Source: Candolleomyces eurysporus
Taxonomy: Eukaryota > Basidiomycota > Agaricomycetes > Agaricales > Psathyrellaceae
Direction: 5' to 3'
DNA length: 23,239 bases
NCBI GenBank assembly: GCA_027579435.1
Contig: JANBPK010000196.1
Coordinates: forward strand, 1-23,239
Shown here: piece after piece, positions 8,744-17,650 of the stretch
Position numbering within the stretch: the stretch's first letter is position 1
Layout of the letters: every line of letters begins with the position of its first letter
The notes under the pieces: generated by a model
Told to the model about the DNA's origin: nothing
Databases searched by the model: none
Seen by the model: the letters and a program-made list of their open reading frames with translations, nothing else
Position numbers and translations under genes: made by a program

Positions 8744-9430
8744 TGACTGGAGGTGAAGGAGGTGTTAGATGGGATGTTTCACCTCTCTTTTTGCGCTGGG
8801 GGACAGCCTTGGGAGAAGGCATTCCAGAAGGCTTGGTGTCGACAGTAGGTTTACCTGGGATTGCTCAATGGCTAAACACGTTTCCTTTCTTCTTTTCTTT
8901 CTCTTTTGCTGGTTTCTGGATTTGAGGGCTGATCTATTTTCTCCGCTCACAGCTCTCAGTATTGCACCATTACTGCTCATACCAAACTATACGGTTCATG
9001 GAAGGTGGACTTTCAGCTCGCCCTATGGTACGTCCTCTTCTCAGTCCTTATCTCGTGAGCTTGAATTAGGTCCAAGGTGTGTACGTCTTGTGGATGCTGA
9101 GAGGAAGGTGAAGGCATGTCTTGTTTATGTGAGTGCTTCTTCATCCCCTTTTCGCTCTCGTTTTGCTTCTCTGCAATGCAAAGAGGTGGACTGGAGAGGA
9201 GTACTGTTGCAAGACCTTTGCCGCGAGTCACTTGTCGCTCCACTGGAAGGAGGGCTCCTATTCGGTGGGATGATCTCTCATCTCTCACGCTCATGCTCTC
9301 AAGTCCCTCACATCTACGCAACTATGCTCCTTTGCCGACTCCCTTGGAGAAATCGAGTCTCCCCCAAGCACCCGGTAAATACAGCCCATGCGTGTATTCC
9401 TTAGGTAGAGAGGTAGAGAGACTTTGAGAA
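8744..9430 (+). repeat. Degenerate repeat module, copy B
   Basis: Begins with the block gactggaggtgaaggaggtg (8749) also found in C, D and E. It continues with cctctctttttgcgctgg (8779), ttttgctggtttctgg (8906), ccaaactatacgg (8982), ggtacgtcctcttctcagtcc (9026) and gagaggaaggtgaaggc (9098), in the same order as copy C. A frame reading SPLFLRWGTALGEGIPEG corresponds to SPLFSHWRTALGEVVPEG in C. It ends before the DUF1996-like part found in C and D. No intact gene. Confidence 0.6.
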
Positions 9431-10181
9431 TTAGACAGATCTAGTCAACGACGTGGTGTTGGATGGGTCTGGCCACTTGATGGAATATAGCTTATGAATG
9501 ATGCAAGCTAGTAGCAAAGTACTATGGCAACGAGCCTTCAATGTATCTTTCTGTTGTTTGCTGGTTCTGACTCGGGCGTGGTTCAAGCTGTGTAGAATCA
9601 CATAGCTAGTCCGCCACACAATTCCCCAAACCTCACCTCGGAAGTCAGTCTCGGGCACGGGTCGGCCGAACCACATGGCGTCCAAATAGGGGAGTCGGTG
9701 ATCGAGCCACAGCGACACTCAACTGTTGCTTGTTCATCCATTCATCCATCTCTCCTCTCTAGACGACCGCTGTACAGAGTCGTATGGATTCCCAACCGCT
9801 ACCCATTCAATATGGTATCTGNTTTTTTTTCGTTATTCATTCGATTCATCTATTACTCGGGCATGATTAGAACCAGTCGCCTAGAGACATGGGATAACAT
9901 CGGCTTGAGATAAGGCAACAGCCTCTTTGCTTTGTCCCCATGGAGGCGGACAATAATAAAGACATAGACACTCCTTTCTTATGTTTAGTGAGCAGCCGTC
10001 ATATTCATGCGGAATAAAGGTATGAACACGCTCGTATCAAACATCTTACTATAGCAGAGAGAAACTGAATACACAAGCGTCTTCGCATGTCACCAGGACT
10101 AACGCCTCGCATCCGTAGCTAAAACGCATCCATTCAGGTCGAGGTCCTCCACCTCTACCCATCCATATGCATTCGTCCTAT
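9431..10181. other. Spacer with part of the module's left block
   Basis: No supported gene. The piece at 9661-9700 (gtcggccgaa, then tccaaatagg and agtcggtgatcg) is related to 13228-13290 and 19171-19205. A minus-strand open frame starting MSLWLDHRLPYL (from 9718) resembles one starting MATLDHRLPYL at 13301, so this block had a shared minus-strand origin. An N at 9822 precedes a run of eight T. The rest, 9850-10181, is the 3' flank of the DUF1996 gene. Confidence 0.4.
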
Positions 10182-12215
10182 TCACGCAATTGGAGTGATG
10201 ACAGCAGGTGGAACCGTCTTCGCAGGCCCCGTAGCCGTCGTTGTAGTGGCCGGATGACAATTAGGCGCCAAAGTATGCGTCCCAGGTCCATCCCAACACA
10301 CGCTCCAAGGTGGGATGATAATCTCTGGATCAGCAGTGGGCAGAGGAGCGTCGGTAATCGTCGTCGTTATCGCGTTGCAATTTGCTTCCGGGATCATGGT
10401 GGCGGGTGCAGGTCCTGCTTGAAGTGGGTTGCACCCAGGGAGTTTGTCGAGGTCTGTACACATAGCATCGATTCGAGTCGATTCGCGAGAGGGATGATCA
10501 GAGATTCGAAAACATGATGTAGAGTATACGAGCGAAACGCACATATGCCTTCAGCCTCTTCTTCCACCTTCACAGCCTGCCTACACGCGTTCATTTCCTG
10601 CGTGCTCTGTTGGGTGAGGGCGGAGCAGTCATCTGGAATCCCGGTCGCGCCCGTACATACGTCCATCGCGCGCTTGAGAGAGTCGCCTTCCCATCCGAAG
10701 ACGTAGTCCGCGTGTTGGCCGAATCCAGTCCTATTTTTGNAAAAGCGTGTCANTTTCGAAAATCGAACGAATGAATGAGGGCGAGAAAGGTGGTGATAGG
10801 CAGAAACCGAGAGACAGAGCAGACGACATGACTCACGGATCACCCATACTGAACACGAACGGCTGGCTTCCATCCTTGGGCCACAGCTCAGGCGTATTGA
10901 AAGGCCTCGTATCCCAAACGATCTCCATGAATAACAGAGGAAGTCGAACAGGGTGCAAAGCCGGACAGTCGGTGCCAAAGAATTGAAGTCCGTCAGCGCC
11001 AGGAGTGCCTTCCGGTTGCGCAACATGGCTCTGGTATCATATCGATCGAGAGCGAGTATGGATCATAAGGTAAGTGCAGGTTCGGATGGAGGGAAGGGAG
11101 GGAGTGAGACCTACAGCATGATCAAGCGGGTCAAGGGTGACTCTGTCCCAGCATCTGCAGGTAGCAACACAGGAAGTCAGTTCGTCGCCAATATCGAACC
11201 AGATTGACTAATACGCACTGAGGGAAGAAGAAATTAGACCGAATTCCTCCAGAACATTGCTTCATTGGGAACCCAACACTGTCCTCCGGCCCATTTCCAG
11301 GCGACCCAAACGGTCCAGGGTCGTCTCCGTGGAAGCACCTGAACGTGACAGCCTTGGAAGCAGTCTTTCTTGGTCGATATTGTCTCTTCAACGCATTGGG
11401 TCACCCAGGATCATGCGAAAACCCTGGAAAACAAGGCGTTAATGAGTACGTCATAGGCTCAAAAACGGGATTCGAAGGACGACTAGACAGAGGACACACC
11501 TTGGCAAACGGAACGATAGTCCTATTTTGCGTAGGCGGGTTAGGTTGGAAGTAGTAGATCGTCATTCCACCGGATTGAAGCCCCGGTCCGGTGTTATGAT
11601 TCGACATTTGAGGGACCTAGAGCGATGGCTCGTTCAATATGACTCGATTGTACGGAATAGACGAGATGAATGAAGCGGGGTGAAGCAGAACGAAAGAAAC
11701 ATACTCGAATGAACGACCCATTCGGATGCTTGAAGTACATGACTGCGGTCCAGTAATTTGATTTATCTTCAACGAATCGGCAAGTGGCGCAAGCTGATAC
11801 ATTCGCATAGTCGACAGCAGGATCCATGGCAAGGTCGAAGCTTGAAAGGAAGATCAGAGCGTCCGCATGAGCCTCGATCGGGTTGGAGTGGACTCACGCA
11901 TTCTATGATCCCAAAAGACACCCGTTTAATCAATGCTCGATATTAGCGTAACCATTCACAGGAATTTGGTTAGACCGTACTCCTCCAACTATCCGATGAA
12001 GATGCGGAGAAACCTTGCCGGGTGTGACGAGTCTGTCAATGAAATCAGCGAACAAAACCGAACGACAGGGAAAGGGTCCACGAGAATCGATATGGAGAGA
12101 CTTACGGGTCGAACCGTTGGGTCACCAATTGCGAACATCCGAAACGAATGAACGCATATGCGCTGGGCGCTAGGGCAACCAATGGTAGGAGGAAGTGTAA
12201 GTGTAGGCTTCGCAT
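10182..12215 (-). CDS. Secreted DUF1996 domain protein, ten exons with one 1-base frameshift
   Basis: Exons read on minus: 12215-12106, 12032-11981, 11902-11898, 11840-11705, 11616-11500, 11423-11219, 11154-11115, 11030-10837, 10730-10543 and 10453-10182; all nine introns are GT-AG, 57-106 nt. Residues 1-21 are a signal peptide (MRSLHLHFLLPLVALAPSAYA). DUF1996 hallmarks follow: FGCSQLVTQRFDP, GKVSPHLHRIVGG, CATCRFVEDKSNYWTAVMYF, SGGMTIYYFQP, GFRMILGDP, KQCSGGIRSNFFFPQCW, LWPKDGSQPFVFSMGDPTGFGQHADYVFGW and LDKLPGCNPLQ. Then comes a Thr/Pro-rich tail, about 439 codons in all. The protein is presumably secreted; its biochemical role is unknown for the family. Exon 6 lacks one base near 11391 (stop TGA if read straight), which is a mutation or sequencing error. 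It is the parent-like copy of the truncated DUF1996 pieces downstream. Confidence 0.88.
11898..11902 (-). other. Five-nucleotide microexon (exon 3) of the DUF1996 gene
   Basis: The exon AATGC lies between an acceptor (CATAG) and a donor (GTGAGT). Joined to exon 2 (ending VGG) and exon 4 (starting C-TTC-GAC) it gives VGGNAFDLAMDP, the sequence expected in DUF1996 proteins, with the reading phase preserved. Without it neither the phase nor the NA pair can be obtained. Confidence 0.75.
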
Positions 12216-13227
12216 GCCACAGAGAGATTGGTCGCTGGAAGTCGGAAAACTGGACGAGGAGTCTGGAAACTCGAAAGAAAAAGTGGCGAGTGTAAGCAAG
12301 GCGTATAAATAGGCTAGCTTTGATATCTCCCATGTAGGATGTGGCGTTGAGGACACCGGATTGGATTGGAGCTTGGGCTTCGCGAACCCAANGGGGGGTT
12401 CATGAAACATGAGGACCTTGTCCGTCCGCGAATCTACCGAGCCGCGAAGATTCAGGCGGGGCTGGGGCGCTGAGGCATATCTGAATCACCACAGAACGGA
12501 GCAGGGAACGCGGAGTGAAGGGAGGCAGAGTGGGTTGCGGAGCCAGGAGAATCCACTGGAATCGTGTTCCTGATAGCCAGAATGTTAGTTGAGTCCAAAT
12601 ATACCGAACCTGGGCGATAGGAGGATCGACCTGATCTTTGAAAGGGGTCCAAATGCAGCCTCTCAACCTCCTTGCTCAATGCTTGAGCAAAAAAGACGGT
12701 AAAAAGGCCCAGCCAGGAACACCGACGATGCAGGAGTGCTGTTGAAGAGAATCCACACAGTATGCGAGGAGAGGGCAAAAAATATGTCTATTCAGAGAGC
12801 TCGGAGGTACCTGCCGTATGCATGTGAAAAAAAACAACAAATAAAGCACACCTAGGCCCGACCTCAAGAACACCTCTTCGCCTTCCTGTCCTCCAATTGC
12901 GCCCATAACCTCTGATTTCTGCCATCCAACGCATTTCATTTGATGTTCCATTTCCAACAAGCCGCGGAGACGCGAGATGAGAAAACCAACGTCTGCTTGA
13001 TGATTTGAAAACCGAGATGGGGACAGAGGAGGAGGATGAAGTTTGAAGTGACTCGATCGCGAAAGATAGGCTTCGGCCAAGGTATAGAGCAAAGAAGTAG
13101 TCGGTGCCGAACGGGCGATGTCAACGCTAGCCCGCTCGACTCGGAGGGACAGCTCAACGCCTTGCACCACGGGTTATCGTCATAGGCGTCTTTGAACTGG
13201 AAAGAATAAGAAAAGGGCAGAGGGTCC
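12216..13227 (-). other. Upstream region of the DUF1996 gene with possible decayed minus-strand exons
   Basis: The proximal 200 bases match promoter-proximal DNA of module copies C and D (for example GAACCCCC-TTGG-TTCG at about 12380 against 14573). Further up, a minus-strand frame (13301-12936, starting MATLDHRLPYLVPAFSIW) and an overlapping one (13170-12676, containing LISRLRGLLEMEHQMKC) could be exons of an unknown gene, with canonical splice signals such as GTTCGG-CTAAC-CAG at 12570-12610. No family is recognised and the exon chain cannot be closed. An N at 12392 lies beside a G-run. Confidence 0.35.
12304..12311 (-). promoter_or_regulatory. Possible TATA-like element of the DUF1996 gene
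   Basis: TATTTATA on the minus strand, about 90 nt upstream of the start codon at 12215, followed by a pyrimidine-rich stretch (CCACTTTTTCTTTC). The surrounding 5' region is clearly related to DNA upstream of the truncated copies at 14600-14755 and 17270-17390. The element itself is degenerate in those copies. Confidence 0.3.
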
Positions 13228-13262
13228 TCGGCCGAATGCCGACTCGTCCAAATGGAGAAGGC
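13228..13262 (+). repeat. 35-nt repeat with internal hairpin, copy 1
   Basis: Starts tcggccgaatgccgactc and is repeated at 19171-19205 with one mismatch in 35. It includes an inverted repeat (tcggc and gccga around cgaat). Related but weaker matches lie at 9661 and about 15483. It marks the left part of the repeat module. Confidence 0.75.
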
Positions 13263-13374
13263 AGGAACCAAATAGGGAAGTCGGTGATCAAGGGTCGCCA
13301 TCAGCTGTTGCTCTTGTTCTTCCGTCTTTCCCCTCCTCGATGAGAAATCGATCGTCTAAGCAGCGACTGCTAAC

Positions 13375-14755
13375 ATGATAGACCCCAAGATCGTAAAGAA
13401 AGGCGTCATACGCAACCCGTTAGCAAAGGGCGAAGTGGTTAGGGACGAAGCATTCACGAGAACGTCAGTGGAATGCTGGATTTCGATTGGCTTTTTCGTT
13501 CGCACCAAGACCATAGCTTCCGTCAGAGACTCAGTGAATGATGTCCCAGAAGAAATCGGAATTGAAGCTGCTCTCACTATCGTGTCCTTATCCCTATGGT
13601 CAGTCGGTCGTCTTCTCCTCCATCATCCTCACTGGCACACCCAATAAATAGACTTATCCAGGCTCAGAACTCGCTCTGTCCGCCGTCCTCAAGCTCAACA
13701 GTCCTTGTGTATTTGACTTTGCCCTATCCAAGCCCTCCCCCGATGGCTCGACAACTCTATCGCAGGGTTTGATGTCGGAGATCCCAGTTCCTCTGACTGG
13801 AGACGAGGGAGGCGTTAGATGGTGTTTACGGTGCATTATCTCCCTTTCACCACTCAATTTCGTACTCATATCCCGCCACAGCCCGATACTATTGACATGA
13901 CTCTCACCCTCCTCCGAGTCCTCGCTCTCCCAACCAATCATCTCACTGGTGAAGGAGAATATGGGCGTCGTGGTTGAGCTGGGGGGGGCGTGTGGGTCGG
14001 GATGGTTCACCTCTCTTTTCGCACTGGAGAACGGCCTTGGGAGAAGTCGTTCCAGAAGGCTTTGCGTCGATGGTAGGTTTACCTAGGATTGCTCAAACCG
14101 CTAAACATGTTTTTTTTTCTGCTTTTCTTTCTCTTTTGCTGGTTTCTGCGTTCGAGCGCTGATCTATTCTCTGGGCTCATAGCCCTCGCTCATACCAAAC
14201 TATACGAAATCAAGGGAGGTGGACTTTCAGGTCACTGTATGTCGATATCACGTCTTCTCAGTCCTTGGCCCGCGAGCTCGAATTAGGCTGAAGGCGTGTA
14301 CGTATCACGCCGTTACTAGGGCAAAGCGGCTTGGGGATGCCGAGAGGAAGGTAAAGCTTGTCTTGTTATGTGAGTGCTATTTTATCCCTTTTTTGCTCTC
14401 GTTTCGCTGTATCCCTCCTCCCCTTCTCTCTCCCCACATCTTCAGTATTTCCTTGTTCCCGTCGTTCAACGCGTCACCTTTTCGCCAACGTAATATTTCC
14501 GCCTCCCTCTTTCGAGCAGGAATGTCTCATTGAGTTCATGGACAGCTAAAAGATCTCTACACTGTAATCTCTCGAACCCCCTTTGGTTGTCGAATTTCGG
14601 ACGCCAATTGATCCGACGGATTTCCAGCGTCCCATCCCACCTGGAGAGATACAGCAGCTGGCATACCCACGTCTCGTTGATCCTCCGATCTCCCGCTCTA
14701 GTTTCACGACTTCTTGTCGAGCTTCCTGAATCTCAGCGACCATGACCTGCGTGAA
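13375..14755 (+). repeat. Degenerate repeat module, copy C, part upstream of the DUF1996-like piece
   Basis: Ordered blocks match D and E: a region around 13390-13440 (gtaaagaaaggcgtcat, matching 15600-15650 in D), atccaggctcagaactcgc (13657), gactggagacgagggaggcg (13797), cctctcttttcgcactgg (14010), ttttgctggtttctgcg (14136), ccaaactatacg (14195), gtcttctcagtccttgg (14252), gagaggaaggtaaagc (14341) and agagatacagcagctggc (14644). On minus, 13577-13356 ends in a hydrophobic tail (RMTPFFTILGSIMLAVAA then stop), and 14010-13654 is an acidic frame with GT-AG-like junctions. These may be remnants of a minus-strand gene. Confidence 0.6.
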
Positions 14756-15005
14756 ATGCCAGACTTGTGTCCTCTGCTACTGTTTCTTTCTCTAGCGGCC
14801 AGACCGTCTTCGTTTATTCGTTTTCTGAACAATTCAGTTCGTGAGTGTTCAATCCCTCCACTCCCGTTCGGTTTTATTGATGATGAATTGTGTTGGCAGG
14901 TTGGTGGCCACGCTCGGCAAGGTTTCTCCACACCTTCAACACATAGCTGGAGGGCCCTGGGTTGCAGTTAAAAGATGGCAGTCTGCGGTTCGCTGTTAGT
15001 ATGGA
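14756..15005 (+). pseudogene. Truncated DUF1996 copy in module C
   Basis: ATG 14756 starts MPDLCPLLLFLSLAARPSSF, a signal-peptide-like leader, followed by FIRFLNNSV, aligned with FIRFGCSQLV of the gene at 10182-12215. A GT-AG intron at 14841-14899 sits where intron 1 lies in the intact gene. The next exon reads LVATLGKVSPHLQHIAGG, matching LVTPGKVSPHLHRIVGG. Then the sequence (14954-15005, ending tcgctgttagtatgg) resembles exon 8 of the gene instead of exon 3. Exons 3-7 and 9-10 are missing and the first exon is short by about 25 nt, so no functional protein is expected. Confidence 0.7.
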
Positions 15006-15477
15006 CAAAGAGTTCTACTCATGTGCCCCGTATTTTCAAGGTTATCCACCCGTATTTCCCCAAAGCAATTGCATGTGCTTTTGTTGATCGAACACAGCAA
15101 AGGGGGGGGGGAATGCATTTATGTAGGCTCTCATCGAAATACGCCCTATCTGCCTTTGTGAATTGTCGTTGACGGAATCCTCGAACGCGAACTTTGGGTA
15201 TTTATTTGTCTGTTTGTTTGCCTGTCCGGCTAGGGGCAGCGTACTGATTCCGATTACCCGACGTGCTTGACTACAATGCACGCCACGGCGACCCACGAAG
15301 CAGTTCAATGACAGCCACGTCGAGTATCTGTGCTTTGGTGGATGTCAACTGACGTCTACCCTATCGCCATCTACCCTCTTCTTAGCGCCGGCCGTCTCGC
15401 TGGACTTGTGAGATCTCCCAGGTAAGGTTGTCTCTACCATTCTCTACCACATTCACCGCCTTCCGTCTCCTTGAATG
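15006..15477. other. Spacer between module copies C and D
   Basis: No gene supported. It includes an aaaggggggggg run (about 15101) and a tttatttgtctgtttgtttgcc stretch near 15201. The beginning (15006-15060) may be further decayed DUF1996 sequence but I could not align it. Confidence 0.35.
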
Positions 15478-17390
15478 CCAACTCGACCCATCCAAATGGA
15501 GAGGGTGGGACGGCATCAAACCCTGGCGGTTTTCGGTTGCTCTGAACCTCCATCTCCTCTCACTCAAATATCCGCCCAAACGACTACGATCAGTGTGTGT
15601 GACCTAAAGAGAGTCAGGATCACCGTTATAACCAACTTGTTGGCGAAGGATGGAGGGAGTATTTAGGGATGAAGGGCTCGGGAGAACGTGAGTGGGGATC
15701 GCTAGTTCCAACCGGCTCACTCACACACACCAAGGCTTGTAGATCTCATTGGAGAGTCTGGTATTGACGCTCCCTAAGGACTCCATATTGAAGATGCCGG
15801 TATCGTGCCTTATCCTACAGTCAGTCAATCCTCCTCCCCCTCGTTGATACACCTAATCCATTGTACTTATCCAGGCTCTCTCTCGATGGCTCGATGGCTC
15901 AGCAAGAGACCTAAGCTCGGGCTCTGAGAGCGTTCGTATTGTCTATCGCCGACGTTGTGGGGCCTAATTTTAGCGAGCATGGCCAGATTTCCAGTTCGCC
16001 GCGACTGGAAACGAAGGAGGCGTCAGGTGCGATGTTTATAGCGCGTCATCTCCCTTGCGCCACTCATTCTGGTTATTGATAATTCGCCACAGCTCGAGAC
16101 CCTCTACACGATTCTCCCCTCCCACCCAACAAATCGTCGCTCGCATCGTTCAACTGATCAGCTGAGCCAAACGCTCGTCCATCCACGGCTCCGTACTTGT
16201 CTCGTAGCTTTGACTAGACGGACGTCGCACAGACTAGGGCAAAACTAAGAGGGGAGGATGCAGGAAGTCATCAAGACGCCTCGCCTATACCCCCAGGAGC
16301 GTCGAGTTTGGGACGGCAGCAGCTGGTTGGGTGGTCAAAATCCTCGTACTACCACTCACTCGGACGAAGAATACGGATGTCAAGCTGCAAGAGGCGGCCC
16401 TTGCGATGGCAGCGCTTACGAGGGAGCCCGGCCTGTGGTGGGTGGCTTGGGGAGCGGTCCAAGGTTGGGTCCGGATGGTACCTTTTTTTATGTCACCTTT
16501 TCCATTCCAAAGTTGCTACATTAATTAGGGAGCCTCTCTTCCCAGCTACTCCTATTTGTGGAGCAAGCCCTTGAGTTCGCTGCTGTCCGTTCTCCCTTCA
16601 TCCTGCTAGATATTGTTTTTTCTCGAACTTTGATTGATGTCGCTTCTCCTCTTCACAGTTCACGGTACCGCAACACTAGCGCTTGTACCCAACTACACGG
16701 GATTNGGGGGAATGTGGACATTCAGCTCGCGGCGTGTCAATGGTACGTCCTCTTTGCTTATCTCTGGCATTCTACCTTTGCTCTCATTCCTTCCTTTGCT
16801 ACTCGCTCTTCCTCCAGCATTCAAGCAAACATCCGTGTTCCTCCGACTATCAATTCGACGACTTTCATCGTAGCCATCGCCGTTGCCCTTATCGGCCTCA
16901 CGGATTATCGACATTTGATTTTTTGCACCATCAGTCCACACCTGCGCACCCAAACATCGATGGGCATCTCTTAGTTCAACATAACCCAAATTCCTCCGTC
17001 ATCTTCCTCAGACAATACCGCAAACCCGAATTAGACTCAAGACGTATACCGCTCGCTGGCATTGGGCGAGGGCGTTGAGAGGAAGGTGAAGGCTTGTTTC
17101 GCTCATGTCATTAGCTTTTCGATCCTTTTTGTTTCGTTCTCCTTTTTGCCTTCCTATATGAATCCTTTTCTTCTCTCTCCTCACGTCTCAAGATTCCCTC
17201 GTATCTGTCTGCGAATATGTCAGCTTTTTGCTGACATAACGCTCAGCGAATTCAAAAACAGACAAAAGACTGGAGAGATGTCGAAGCTGGCATATTTCTG
17301 CACCTTTTTGATTCTCTCTATGCTTTTTCGCTCGAGCCTCACGAGTCCTCGTCTAGGTCCCTGAGTTTCAGCGGCCACGACCTGCGTACC
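15478..17390 (+). repeat. Degenerate repeat module, copy D, part upstream of the DUF1996-like piece
   Basis: Blocks in module order: ccatccaaatggagagg (15487), the cgttataaccaacttgttgg region (15625), atccaggctctc (15872), gactggaaacgaaggaggcg (16003), a gtctcgtagct region (16199), gggtccggatggtacc (16467, matching gggtccaaatggtacg at 6960), cccaactacacggg (16688), ggtacgtcctctttgc (16741) and gagaggaaggtgaaggc (17078). Plus-strand frames share IAPLALV/TLALVPNYT and DIQLAACQW-type peptides with copy A. Several stops exist, and an N at 16705 adjoins a G-run. Confidence 0.6.
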
Positions 17391-17650
17391 ATGCGAGACT
17401 TATGGTTCCTGCTAACGCTGGCTCCTCCAGCACTGTGTTAATTTGTTTCGGATGTTCGCAGTTGGTGTCGGAAAGATTCGATTCGTGAGTAGTTTCAATC
17501 AACTCTCGTCCGGTTTCGTTGATGATGAATTTCGTTGGCAGGCTGGTCGCTCACCCTCGGTTAGGTTGCTCCAACGAATCGTTGGAGGCACCTGAGCTGT
17601 GGCCAAAGGATGGCCCTCAGTGGTTGCTGTCCAGTACGATTGATTTGTGA
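17391..17650 (+). pseudogene. Truncated DUF1996 copy in module D
   Basis: ATG 17391 starts MRDLWFLLTLAPPAL, aligned with the signal peptide of the intact gene. After a one-base shift the frame reads CFGCSQLVSERFD, nearly the same as FGCSQLVTQRFD. A GT-AG intron at 17485-17541 matches intron 1. The second exon starts LVAHPRLG, carries caacgaatcgttggagg (like the HRIVGG codons) and then runs straight into cctgagctgtggcc-aaggatgg, 22 of 23 bases identical to exon 8 of the intact gene (PELWPKDG). It ends at TGA 17648. Exons 3-7 are absent. Confidence 0.75.

Noticed and set aside
10167..10517. Plus-strand open frame of 116 codons, Arg-rich
   Set aside because: It lies antisense to the last exons of the DUF1996 gene, whose frame and splice sites are well supported.
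11360..11425. A further intron to explain the frameshift in DUF1996 exon 6
   Set aside because: The available GT and AG positions give introns of about 24-55 nt whose removal does not restore the required phase, so an indel is the simpler reading.
13228..13262. Hairpin repeat as a Helitron 3' end
   Set aside because: The hairpin is not followed by CTRR at the expected distance and no matching 5' TC end was found, so I report only the repeat.
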